6,632 bases of DNA from Acidobacteriota bacterium (GCA_019239815.1 JAFAZL010000118.1:1-6632), one strand, 5' to 3'. Positions 1 through 5,911 are shown, counted from the first letter of the stretch. The notes: a model not told the origin generated them from the sequence alone. Program-made: numbers and translations.

Positions 1-535
1 CGGCGCAAATTCAGCGGGCCAAGCGGCGATGCATTTTTCGAAGTTTGCGAAGCAGGTCGTCATGCTGGTGCGCGGCGAGTCGCTGGCCGCTACGATGTCG
101 CACTATTTGATCGAGCAGATTGAAAAGACTTCGAACATCGAGGTGTGGACACAGAGTGCGGTGACCGACGTTCATGGCGAACAGCGGCTTGAGGCGATTA
201 CGGTCAAGCGCGGCTCAGCGTCGGCGCCGCACAAAATTCCGGCGACAAGCTTGTTTATTTTTATCGGTGCGTTGCCGCGGACCGAATGGCTCGGCAATAC
301 CATCGAGCGCGATGAGCGTGGATTTATTCTCACCGGGCCCGATTTGCTGCACGACGGCAAGCGGCCGGCGACTTGGACGCTGGATCGCGATCCGGGTTTG
401 CTGGAAACGAGCGTACCGGGAATTTTTGCGGTGGGCGATGTGCGGCATGGGTCGGTGAAGCGCGTGGCTTCGGGCGTCGGCGAAGGCGCAGTCGTGGTGC
501 AATTTATCCATCAATATTTGGCCAAGGTGCAGTGA
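1..535 (+). CDS. Thioredoxin-reductase-like FAD/NAD(P)-dependent oxidoreductase, C-terminal part (5' truncated)
   Basis: Only the last 177 residues are present; the first full codon is at base 2 and the gene begins outside the window. The fragment opens with GANSAGQAA, the end of a nucleotide-binding GxGxxS/A motif typical of the NADPH domain in thioredoxin-reductase-like enzymes. VRGES follows (fragment residues 23-27), where these enzymes have basic residues contacting the NADPH phosphate. Near the C-terminus, VPGIFAVGDVRHGSVKRVAS (138-157) is the classic second FAD-binding motif with its Asp. Predicted role: cytoplasmic flavin-dependent electron transfer from NADPH. The GNSAGQAA and GDVRHGSVKRVAS style fits the subgroup often fused to an N-terminal receiver domain and, from memory, often lacking the CxxC redox pair; both regions lie upstream and cannot be checked here. 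The stop is 42 bases before the kinase gene, so the two are probably cotranscribed. The in-frame ATG at 29 is internal, not the start. Confidence 0.9.
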   Translation, partial: GANSAGQAAMHFSKFAKQVVMLVRGESLAATMSHYLIEQIEKTSNIEVWTQSAVTDVHGEQRLEAITVKRGSASAPHKIPATSLFIFIGALPRTEWLGNTIERDERGFILTGPDLLHDGKRPATWTLDRDPGLLETSVPGIFAVGDVRHGSVKRVASGVGEGAVVVQFIHQYLAKVQ

Positions 536-577
536 TCGTAAGCGGAGTTTGCGGTTCATCGTGAGAGTGACAATCGA

Positions 578-2026
578 ATGACCGGCATCCCGGACGATAC
601 AAACGAACTCTACGGCACGTTGAAGCCGCCTGAGCACCCTTCCGATCGCGCGCGTGTGATCGACGCTCTCCGCAAAGTGCCCGTTTTCGTCGACCTTCCC
701 GAAGCTGACCTACAGTGGTTCATCGATCGCACGCATGAATTTCGGTTTGAACCCGGCGAAATCTTGTTCCGAGAGGGTGCGCCAGCAAAATTGATGTTTG
801 TGTTGCTCGAAGGAGAAATTCGAGGCCGCAAGGAGACGGGTGCCGATGGCCCGGTGATTACGATCGAAGCGCCGACCGTTACGGGACTTCTACCATTTTC
901 GCGGTTGAAAAATTACGGGCTGACGGGCCGGGCGACGCTGCCGATGTGGGGACTTGCTTACTCCCATGTTTATTTTGGCGAACTGTTGCAGCACCTACCG
1001 GACCTTTCGCAGCGCTTAGTCGGCATGTTGACGGATCGCGTGCGAACCTACACTCAGGTCGAACAGCAGAGCCAGAAGCTGGCGGCGCTCGGAAAGCTGT
1101 CAGCAGGGCTCGCGCACGAGTTGAACAATCCATCAGCGGCGGCGCGGCGTTCGGCGGGAATTTTGCGCGAATGTTTGGCGCGGCTCCGCGAGGCGGTTCG
1201 GTCTTCGTCGATCGGGCCGGACGATTGCGCGATGCTCGCGGAAAAAGAAGAGAAAATTCGCGTGTCGCTCAAGCCGCCACAGTACAAGGATGAGTTCGCG
1301 CGCGTCGAGCGAGAAGAGGCGATTCAGACTTGGCTGGAACAGCGCGGAGTCGATAACGCTTGGCAGCTTGGCCCACTACTGGCGGAGGCCAATCTCACCG
1401 ATGCTGACCTCGAGACATTTGCGAAAGCTGCTGGCCAGTCTCTTGGACCTGAGTTGACGCGGTTTGCGACGCTGCTCGAAATGGATCGCATCGCCGACGA
1501 ACTGGAAAGCAGCACCGCGCGCATCTCCGATCTGGTCAAAGCGATTAAGGAATATTCCTATATGGATCAGGCTTCCATGCAGGAAGTCGATCTAACGAAG
1601 AGCCTCGATACGACGCTGACTATCATGCATCACAAGCTCAAGCGCACGATTACAGTGACACGCGATTATCAGCCCGACCTGCCGAAGGTTCTTGCGTATG
1701 GCAGCGAGTTGAATCAGGTTTGGACGAACCTGATCGACAATGCCGCTGATGTGATGAAAGACGGCGGCAAGCTGGGCGTGCGGCTCGCGCGAGACAACGA
1801 TTATGTGCTGGTGGAGATTTCCGACAATGGTCCCGGAATTCCGTCGGAAATCCAAAACAAAATCTTTGAACCGTTTTTCACGACGAAAGGCGTCGGCGAA
1901 GGGACCGGCTTGGGCCTCGACATCGCTTATCGAATCATCCGCAAGATCAAAGGGCTGATCACGGTGAAATCCGTTCCCGGCGACACACGCTTCGAAGTTC
2001 GCATTCCAATCAGACCCGCTTTGTAG
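578..2026 (+). CDS. Cyclic-nucleotide-binding-domain sensor histidine kinase (soluble)
   Basis: A 482-residue kinase with no membrane segment or signal peptide, so probably cytoplasmic. Residues about 30-150 form a CNB/Crp-type beta-roll ([12 protein letters not shown] near 37-48, [11 protein letters not shown] at 57-67, VLLEGEIRG at 75-83). Its phosphate-binding cassette is degenerate: TGLLPF replaces the FGE-type motif and no Arg sits clearly in register, so the ligand may not be cAMP. A connecting helix (about 150-170) leads to the H-box [15 protein letters not shown] with phospho-acceptor His180. The ATPase domain has the N-box [12 protein letters not shown] (378-389), G1 DNGPGIP (416-422), F-box FEPFFTTK (430-437) and G2 GEGTGLGL (440-447), so it should be active. 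About 95 residues more than usual separate His180 from the second dimerisation helix (about 309-330). The ribosome site is weak (GTGAGAGTGA at 561-570). No response regulator is in the window; the partner may be a receiver fused to the upstream flavoprotein (inference). Confidence 0.92.
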   Translation: MTGIPDDTNELYGTLKPPEHPSDRARVIDALRKVPVFVDLPEADLQWFIDRTHEFRFEPGEILFREGAPAKLMFVLLEGEIRGRKETGADGPVITIEAPTVTGLLPFSRLKNYGLTGRATLPMWGLAYSHVYFGELLQHLPDLSQRLVGMLTDRVRTYTQVEQQSQKLAALGKLSAGLAHELNNPSAAARRSAGILRECLARLREAVRSSSIGPDDCAMLAEKEEKIRVSLKPPQYKDEFARVEREEAIQTWLEQRGVDNAWQLGPLLAEANLTDADLETFAKAAGQSLGPELTRFATLLEMDRIADELESSTARISDLVKAIKEYSYMDQASMQEVDLTKSLDTTLTIMHHKLKRTITVTRDYQPDLPKVLAYGSELNQVWTNLIDNAADVMKDGGKLGVRLARDNDYVLVEISDNGPGIPSEIQNKIFEPFFTTKGVGEGTGLGLDIAYRIIRKIKGLITVKSVPGDTRFEVRIPIRPAL

Positions 2027-2030
2027 ACTG

Positions 2031-2041
2031 GTGGAGGCAAG
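2031..2041 (+). promoter_or_regulatory. Ribosome binding site of the UBP zinc finger gene
   Basis: GGAGG at 2033-2037 lies four bases before the ATG at 2042, within the 15-base gap after the kinase stop. It supports this start and cotranscription with the kinase. Confidence 0.75.
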
Positions 2042-2308
2042 ATGGCTGACGTTTGTACGCATACCGATGAAATCAAGAATGTGAAGGCCAAGACCCGGGG
2101 CTGCGAAGAATGCCTCAAGATGGGAGATACATGGGTCCACCTGCGACTCTGCCGGGAATGCGGCCACGTCGGCTGCTGCGACAGTTCAAAAAACAAGCAC
2201 GCCACAAAACATTTCCACGCTACGAAGCACCCGATTGTACAGTCGATCGAACCGGGCGAAGATTGGTTCTGGTGTTACGTCGACGAAGTAATGTTTGAAG
2301 TGGAGTAG
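2042..2308 (+). CDS. UBP-type zinc finger domain protein
   Basis: An 88-residue protein consisting of one ZnF-UBP domain. Candidate zinc ligands are C5, H7, C21, C24, C37, C40, C45 or C46, H53, H57, H59 and H63; the pattern CxxC (21-24), CxxCG (37-41), then H53/H57/H63 is the ZnF-UBP signature, and the number of ligands would allow two or three zinc ions. In eukaryotes (USP5, HDAC6) the fold binds the free C-terminal Gly-Gly of ubiquitin. Here aromatic residues remain at similar places (W31, W75, W77, Y79 in EDWFWCYVDE), but the position after CxxCG that holds an Arg in USP5 is His42 (alignment from memory). The segment GCCDSSKNKHATKHFHATKH is typical of the bacterial branch of the family. 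No membrane segment or signal peptide is present. Its place as third gene behind a flavoprotein and a kinase suggests an accessory in the same signalling or redox unit. The real target is unknown. Confidence 0.93.
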   Translation: MADVCTHTDEIKNVKAKTRGCEECLKMGDTWVHLRLCRECGHVGCCDSSKNKHATKHFHATKHPIVQSIEPGEDWFWCYVDEVMFEVE

Positions 2309-2323
2309 ACGCGGCGGCAACGC

Positions 2324-3253
2324 TTAGACTGTTTTCTCGGTTTTCTCTTGCTTTCCAAACGCGAGAGAAAACAAAATCGCCAGTAGCAGAATTCCCGCGA
2401 CAATCGAAAGTGAAACGAGCGCGGTGACGTGCACCCATGGTTCGACAATCATCTTCCCGCCAATAAACGCGAGCACGCACGCCAATCCCACGGTTAAAAA
2501 GCGAAGCCGATTCAAGAAGCCCGCCAATAAGAAATACATTGCGCGCAAGCCCAAGATCGCGAACACGTTCGACGTATAGACAATGAAAGGATCGCGCGTG
2601 ATGCCAAAAATGGCCGGGATCGAGTCGATCGCCAGCGTAATGTCGGTGATCTCAACAACTAGCAACACCAGGAACAATGGGGTGGCAAAAAGCTTGCCCT
2701 CATTTCGCACAAAAAAACGCTCGCCGTGGTAATCGCGCGACAGCCGCAAATGCTTGCTCGCAAGACGAAAAAACGCGGTGTCGGCCGGCCGGACATTTTC
2801 TCTTTTCATGAACAGCATGTGGACACCGGCGTAAACCAGAAACGCACCGAAGATATACATGACCCACGAAAATCTCTCGATCAGTTCGGCGCCCGCGTAG
2901 ATCATCACCCCGCGCATCACGAGCGCGCCCAGGATTCCCCACTCCAGCATCCGATGTTGAAATCGTTCATCGATCGCGAATGTGCGAAAGATCACCAGAA
3001 ATAAAAACAAGTTGTCGACGCTGAGAGCCTTTTCGATCAGGTAGCCGGTAAAGAACTCAACTCCGCGCTGCGGACCCGAGAAATGCCAGACGCCGACGCC
3101 AAAGAGAACCGATAGTGCGACCCACGCGAAGGTCGACCAAAACGCTTCGCGCAATTCGACCTTGTGCACCCTGCGGTTAAATACGCCCAGGTCGAGCGCT
3201 ACCGCAATCAGCACGAACGCATTGAAGGCAATCCAAAGAAGCGGCGTTCCCAT
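2324..3253 (-). CDS. TerC/Alx-family integral membrane protein
   Basis: A 309-residue polytopic inner-membrane protein with about seven to nine predicted hydrophobic segments. Family motifs are intact: EKALSVDN (74-81), MRGVMI (113-118), EITDITLAIDSIPAIF (201-216) and TSNVFAILGLRAMYF (227-241). The acidic residues E74, D80, E201, D204 and D210 within the membrane are those expected to carry metal ions. TerC/Alx/MeeF-type proteins are linked to manganese export, tellurite resistance and metal loading of secreted proteins; which of these applies here cannot be told from sequence. Full length for the Alx-like branch, with a basic cytoplasmic loop near 150-190 and a charged tail (KQEKTEKTV). It starts 21 bases after the stop of the secreted-protein gene and is probably its downstream operon partner. 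No good Shine-Dalgarno is seen, and no Mn riboswitch precedes it. It converges on the zinc finger gene with 15 bases between stops. Confidence 0.92.
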   Translation of the reverse strand: MGTPLLWIAFNAFVLIAVALDLGVFNRRVHKVELREAFWSTFAWVALSVLFGVGVWHFSGPQRGVEFFTGYLIEKALSVDNLFLFLVIFRTFAIDERFQHRMLEWGILGALVMRGVMIYAGAELIERFSWVMYIFGAFLVYAGVHMLFMKRENVRPADTAFFRLASKHLRLSRDYHGERFFVRNEGKLFATPLFLVLLVVEITDITLAIDSIPAIFGITRDPFIVYTSNVFAILGLRAMYFLLAGFLNRLRFLTVGLACVLAFIGGKMIVEPWVHVTALVSLSIVAGILLLAILFSLAFGKQEKTEKTV

Positions 3254-3259
3254 GGTGAA

Positions 3260-3274
3260 TTCGCGTTTCGCGAA
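3260..3274 (-). repeat. Intercistronic perfect hairpin between the secreted-protein gene and terC-like gene
   Basis: TTCGCG-TTT-CGCGAA on the plus strand (TTCGCG-AAA-CGCGAA in the minus-strand transcript) is a perfect 6-bp stem with a 3-base loop. It starts directly after the stop codon of the upstream gene (3275-3277). Partial flanking symmetry (GAATTCGCG with CGCGAACTAATTC, a small bulge) could extend it. No U-tract follows, so it is not a standard terminator. It may tune mRNA stability or access to the downstream start. Confidence 0.45.
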
Positions 3275-4156
3275 CTAATTCTTGGAACTGCCGTGTGTTT
3301 CGCCCGCGACGTCCGGGCTTCCGTGTGCGTCGATCGCGTTCAGGTTGGTCAACTCGACCCGCGTGCTGCGACCGCTCTGGATCGTGACGGGCACGTCCCA
3401 GTGCAGCCGTACATCGCCGGCGCCGGCCTCCAGATTCAACGTGCTCACCCAATACTTGCCCGCCGGCAAATTCGCGATAGCATGGCCATCCAGATCGGTA
3501 TCGACCTGCGTCGCGAGGTACTTCGTTTGCGCCAAGGCAGGTGCCGTCCGCAACACGCGCTTCTTCCGCTCGGTCTGCAACAAAGCCCATTTCGACTGCG
3601 GATTCACACCCGTCAGTTCCAGCTCCACTCCGCTCATCGATTCCGGGTGCGTCTGAATGAATTTCTTTAACGCCACAAAATATTCGTCGTGCTGTTTCTG
3701 GTATCGATCCGGATGCGCGGTCTTGTCCGCATCGGCGTATTTCGGCTTCGGAATTCCGTACGTCACGCCGCCGCTGTTGGCGCGCTGGTACGCCAGCAAA
3801 AACTCCGGCACGTGCAGGATGTCGTCGGGTGTCAGTATCTTGTCGAGGTTGGGCGAAGTCAGGTCGAACTCGTCGTGGCCCTTCAGCCACTCTTTCAGTT
3901 CGTCCGAAACTTTCAGTTCGCTGATGAATTTATCGCGATCGGGCGGTGCATCGTTTGCTTCGACATCTTTGGTGATGTCTTCGTAGCTTTTCGTCAGCAC
4001 GTAAAACGTAAACTGCCGCACCGGTTCCGGCCGTGCCGCTGTCGGCGTGATGCGTGCCATTAGGTCGAGGGCTCCGTTCCCAACCTGGGCGCTCGCTGTG
4101 CCGGCGGCGAGCAGCGAGCAAAGCAAAAATCCAGAAGCCAACAACGCGTTTCTCAT
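3275..4156 (-). CDS. Secreted protein of unknown function with C-terminal beta-sandwich-like domain
   Basis: I do not recognise the family. The chosen ATG gives 293 residues starting MRNALLASGFLLCSLLAAGT, a clear Sec signal peptide with probable cleavage after ASA (residue 23). A GTG 33 bases upstream would place 11 extra residues before the signal peptide and is less likely. Residues about 45-200 are charged and mostly helical-looking (YVLTKSYEDITKDV, DRDKFISELKVSDELKEWL, then a Lys/Arg/Asp-rich stretch). Residues about 209-272 resemble a small carboxypeptidase-regulatory/prealbumin-like beta domain: DTDLDGHAIANLPAGKYWVS (219-238), then alternating hydrophobics and VTIQSGRSTRVELTNL (257-272). 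The domain call is a pattern impression, not a proven match. The product is probably periplasmic or exported. It lies upstream of the TerC-like gene in the same orientation, so a role in metal handling or as a client of that membrane protein is conceivable, but this is inference only. Confidence 0.8.
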   Translation of the reverse strand: MRNALLASGFLLCSLLAAGTASAQVGNGALDLMARITPTAARPEPVRQFTFYVLTKSYEDITKDVEANDAPPDRDKFISELKVSDELKEWLKGHDEFDLTSPNLDKILTPDDILHVPEFLLAYQRANSGGVTYGIPKPKYADADKTAHPDRYQKQHDEYFVALKKFIQTHPESMSGVELELTGVNPQSKWALLQTERKKRVLRTAPALAQTKYLATQVDTDLDGHAIANLPAGKYWVSTLNLEAGAGDVRLHWDVPVTIQSGRSTRVELTNLNAIDAHGSPDVAGETHGSSKN

Positions 4157-4199
4157 GGCTTCATCGTAGCAGATTGCTTTCGCGGTCACCGCAAGAGGC

Positions 4200-4229
4200 G
4201 GTATGCATGTTTCGAAGACGAGGTATCAA
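4200..4229 (-). promoter_or_regulatory. Possible promoter for the secreted-protein/terC-like pair
   Basis: Within the 153-base gap 4157-4309 the minus strand has TTGATA (4229-4224), a fair -35, then 18 bases and CATACC (4205-4200), a poor -10. A start point would fall about 35-40 bases before the ATG at 4156. Between the two is an 11-base dyad, GCGGT-C-ACCGC (4182-4192), which could be a protein-binding site or part of the leader. Nothing else clear was seen in the gap, and no strong terminator for the operon ending at 4310. Confidence 0.25.
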
Positions 4230-4309
4230 GTGTTCGGGAATCGTGAACGTGTTCAGGGTTCGCGGTGCGTTTTCCACGATTGCCGACCGCGCAACTCAAC
4301 GTGCACCTG

Positions 4310-4726
4310 CTATTGCGGTGGTTCGACCTGCTTTGCTAATAAAAAGTAAGCGTAAATCGCCGTAAGAGTCACATCGAAGCTCAGGACAGTCAGAGCCACG
4401 GGTGCCTTAAATACTCCGCCTACGAATGCCAAGTAGGCAACGACGCTTTTCAGCAAGAACCAAGCAAAGATCACGGGAATTACAACGTTGCGGACCATGC
4501 TTGCTTCGCATTTCTTCGCCAGCCACGCCAGGATTCCCAACGCAAAAATCGCGGCTCCAGCGGTGCGTGCGGCGTTGTTCCCGGCCGTGCTTTCCGCCGT
4601 TCCGTACAAGTTGGCCATCCGGTGAGTGGCAAAAATAAGGCCGCTTCCGAGCCCAATCAGGACTGTCGCAGTGACGGCCAAGGTCACCTTGAGCGCCAAA
4701 GGAAGTGCCTGCAATCGATCGCTCAT
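4310..4726 (-). CDS. Small four-helix membrane protein, function unknown
   Basis: A 138-residue protein starting MSDRLQALPLALKV. The ATG overlaps the stop of the preceding gene as ATGA (4726-4723) and has GGAG at 4737-4734, seven bases upstream, so translation is probably coupled. An in-frame ATG at 4945 would add 73 residues lying wholly within the upstream gene and is rejected. Four hydrophobic segments are visible at about 12-33, 52-70, 80-102 and 108-130, giving an inner-membrane protein with both ends on the same side. The pattern NLYG (39-42) followed by AARTAGAAIFALGILAWLAK (52-71) is shared with many uncharacterised 130-140-residue four-helix proteins: YG, then R-x-x-G-A and a G-x-L-x-W helix. 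No catalytic residues stand out. It is the last gene of a TetR-controlled operon; small membrane proteins in that position often relate to envelope stress or solvent/drug response, which is only inference here. Confidence 0.82.
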   Translation of the reverse strand: MSDRLQALPLALKVTLAVTATVLIGLGSGLIFATHRMANLYGTAESTAGNNAARTAGAAIFALGILAWLAKKCEASMVRNVVIPVIFAWFLLKSVVAYLAFVGGVFKAPVALTVLSFDVTLTAIYAYFLLAKQVEPPQ

Positions 4727-5256
4727 TTGGCTTCTCCGTGAGCGCCTCGTAGTTCTTGCTGTTCGTGGTACTCGCCAGATCGTGTCGCCAAGACCACGAA
4801 GATCAAACAGTGCACGACCAAACCCAAGGGCACATAGCAGACTGGGATATACCAAAATGCTCCAAGACCGCCACCCGTCCCGGACAAGCTGCCGCGAAGT
4901 ACGGAATGCAAAAAATCGAAGGTTCCAAAAATGTTGAAAATCCACACCGCGCCGAGCGCGTAAGAATTGCGCACGCGGACCAGAACGAATGCAACAAAAG
5001 CAAGAACGAAAGCCAGGAGGTCGCCATACGCCTGATAAAACGCGAATGCGGAGCGCGTGACCACAGGATCAACCACGCCCGGCACGAGGGACATGAGTCC
5101 TAAATAGCGAGGCAGAAAGGGAACCAGCAGTATGAGAAGCGCTTGAGTTACTGGCCGAGCTCGCAGGAACGGCCATACGTACCATTTCGCCAGCAAACCA
5201 AATATCAACAGGCTCAATCCAAATTCGAGTCCAAAATTCGCAAATGGAGGAATCAA
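4723..5256 (-). CDS. Multi-pass membrane protein, function unknown (TTG start)
   Basis: With the start chosen here the protein has 177 residues, beginning MIPPFANFGLEFGL. The TTG at 5256-5254 overlaps the TetR stop as TTGA, and a strong GGAGG lies at 5265-5261, four bases upstream. The longer ATG start at 5301 would overlap tetR by 49 bases and add 15 hydrophilic residues without a better ribosome site. About five hydrophobic segments are visible: 8-28, 38-58, 71-95, 100-116 and 132-157. Features to note are WPFLRARP after helix 1, FAFYQAYGD before helix 3, and NIFGTFDFLHSVLRG (108-122), whose Asp and His close to a membrane helix could matter functionally. The C-terminal tail (160-177) is polar and probably cytoplasmic. 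I do not recognise the family. The gene lies between a TetR repressor and a second small membrane protein with overlapping junctions on both sides, so the three are almost certainly one transcript. Confidence 0.82.
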   Translation of the reverse strand: MIPPFANFGLEFGLSLLIFGLLAKWYVWPFLRARPVTQALLILLVPFLPRYLGLMSLVPGVVDPVVTRSAFAFYQAYGDLLAFVLAFVAFVLVRVRNSYALGAVWIFNIFGTFDFLHSVLRGSLSGTGGGLGAFWYIPVCYVPLGLVVHCLIFVVLATRSGEYHEQQELRGAHGEAK

Positions 5257-5840
5257 GATGCCTCCGGGCCAATCAATCCCTCGGTGAGCATCGTGCGGCA
5301 AGAAGCCAAAATTTCGTCCGAAAAGGCTGCGTCTTTCACCCCGCGCGCCAGCATGAGTCCGCCAACACTTAATGCGATGGCAGAGATGGCGCGAGCACGG
5401 TCGGGCGCCGCACCATTCATTTCGCGCGCTACCGCTTCAACGAGTTCGCTCAGCCGGCGCTCGAACACGCGACGAACAGGATTGCCATTGCGGCGGATTT
5501 CTGCTGCCAGACTTGGCATCGGACACCCGGTAGTGGGCGCGTCGCGATGACCGGCGCTCAGGTAAAAGGATATGAACTGCCGTACCCAGGCGCGGCCTCG
5601 CAGCTGCTTCAATTCCTTCGGCCAACCTCGTCGGGATTCACGAAAGGCTTGATCCACTGCCGCGGTTAACAACTCTTGCTTGGATCGAAAGTGAGCATAG
5701 AAGGCGCCAGCCGTAAGCTTGGCCGACGCCATCACGGCATCAATGCCAGTTGCGGCGTAACCGTGCCGGCGAAAGGCGGTCGCTGCCGCGCCGATTATTC
5801 GTTCCTGAGTTCGCCGTTTGTGATCGGTAGAGTAGCGCAT
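5253..5840 (-). CDS. TetR/AcrR-family transcriptional repressor
   Basis: The chosen ATG gives 195 residues, normal for the family. The N-terminal DNA-binding domain is clear: RTQERIIGAAATAFRRHGYA (10-29), then the helix-turn-helix near 33-52 ending in the hallmark AGAFYAHFRSKQELL (44-58). The C-terminal ligand/dimerisation domain (about 65-190) includes GCPMPSLAAEIRRNG (105-119), a pattern seen in the TetR subgroup that often controls enzymes or efflux in response to small hydrophobic or reactive molecules. The reading frame is open up to an ATG at 6011, but the extra 57 residues have no domain character and run across the palindromic operator, so the short form is preferred. A Shine-Dalgarno is missing, which fits leaderless translation. 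The gene heads an operon with two small membrane proteins (TTGA and ATGA overlaps) and is divergent from a secreted cupin, so those are its likely targets. The inducer is unknown. Confidence 0.93.
   Translation of the reverse strand: MRYSTDHKRRTQERIIGAAATAFRRHGYAATGIDAVMASAKLTAGAFYAHFRSKQELLTAAVDQAFRESRRGWPKELKQLRGRAWVRQFISFYLSAGHRDAPTTGCPMPSLAAEIRRNGNPVRRVFERRLSELVEAVAREMNGAAPDRARAISAIALSVGGLMLARGVKDAAFSDEILASCRTMLTEGLIGPEAS
5257..5265 (-). promoter_or_regulatory. Ribosome binding site deciding a TTG start
   Basis: GGAGG at 5265-5261 (minus strand) lies inside the last codons of tetR, four bases before TTG at 5256. It is the main argument for the short TTG-initiated form of the following membrane protein and for translational coupling to tetR. 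Confidence 0.65.
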
Positions 5841-5848
5841 GACCAGCG

Positions 5849-5877
5849 ATGGTATTACGATCGTAATATAAAGGCAA
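5849..5877 (-). promoter_or_regulatory. Candidate tetR operon promoter, possibly leaderless
   Basis: On the minus strand TTGCCT (5877-5872) and TACCAT (5854-5849), each four of six matches to the sigma-70 consensus, are separated by exactly 17 bases. Transcription would begin about 5842-5840, at or next to the ATG at 5840, matching the absence of a Shine-Dalgarno. The palindrome fills the spacer. An alternative -10 is TATATT (5870-5865), but its -35 is poor. Confidence 0.4.
5853..5868. promoter_or_regulatory. Probable TetR operator (perfect 16-bp palindrome)
   Basis: TATTACGATCGTAATA is a perfect dyad with no spacer, 12 bases upstream of the tetR ATG. Its size, symmetry and position are those of TetR-family operators. 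It lies almost entirely within the spacer of the candidate promoter TTGCCT/TACCAT, so binding would block RNA polymerase. Confidence 0.75.
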
Positions 5878-5882
5878 GCAGC

Positions 5883-5895
5883 ACATCGTCGATGT
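5883..5895. repeat. 13-bp dyad ACATCG-T-CGATGT in the divergent intergenic region
   Basis: A perfect inverted repeat with a single central base, 14 bases beyond the TetR palindrome. Its sequence is unrelated to that palindrome, so it may be the site of a different regulator or chance symmetry. Confidence 0.35.
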
Positions 5896-5911
5896 CCAGA
5901 TGAAGTGTGCG

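Noticed and set aside
1592..2167. Minus-strand open frame (191 residues) opposite the kinase ATPase domain
   Set aside because: The plus-strand frame holds all the kinase N, G1, F and G2 boxes; the opposite frame has no recognisable feature.
3164..3670. Plus-strand open frame antisense to the secreted-protein gene (168 residues)
   Set aside because: Composition (Arg, Gln, His rich) is typical of a shadow frame; the minus strand has clear signal peptide and domain patterns.
3177..3890. Long minus-strand open frame (237 residues) overlapping the secreted-protein and terC-like genes
   Set aside because: An Arg-rich out-of-frame shadow of high-GC coding DNA with no domain, signal peptide or ribosome site.
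4157..4309. Manganese (yybP-ykoY) riboswitch ahead of the secreted-protein/terC-like pair
   Set aside because: I looked because TerC/Alx genes often carry one. The gap is short and I could not find the conserved paired loops; a covariance-model search would settle it.
4241..4310. Rho-independent terminator after the 138-residue membrane protein gene
   Set aside because: Only short GTTC/GAAC symmetries are visible and no T run follows on the minus strand.
4727..4945. N-terminal extension of the 138-residue membrane protein to an ATG at 4945
   Set aside because: The extension lies wholly inside the upstream membrane-protein gene in another frame; the ATGA overlap with a GGAG ribosome site supports 4726.
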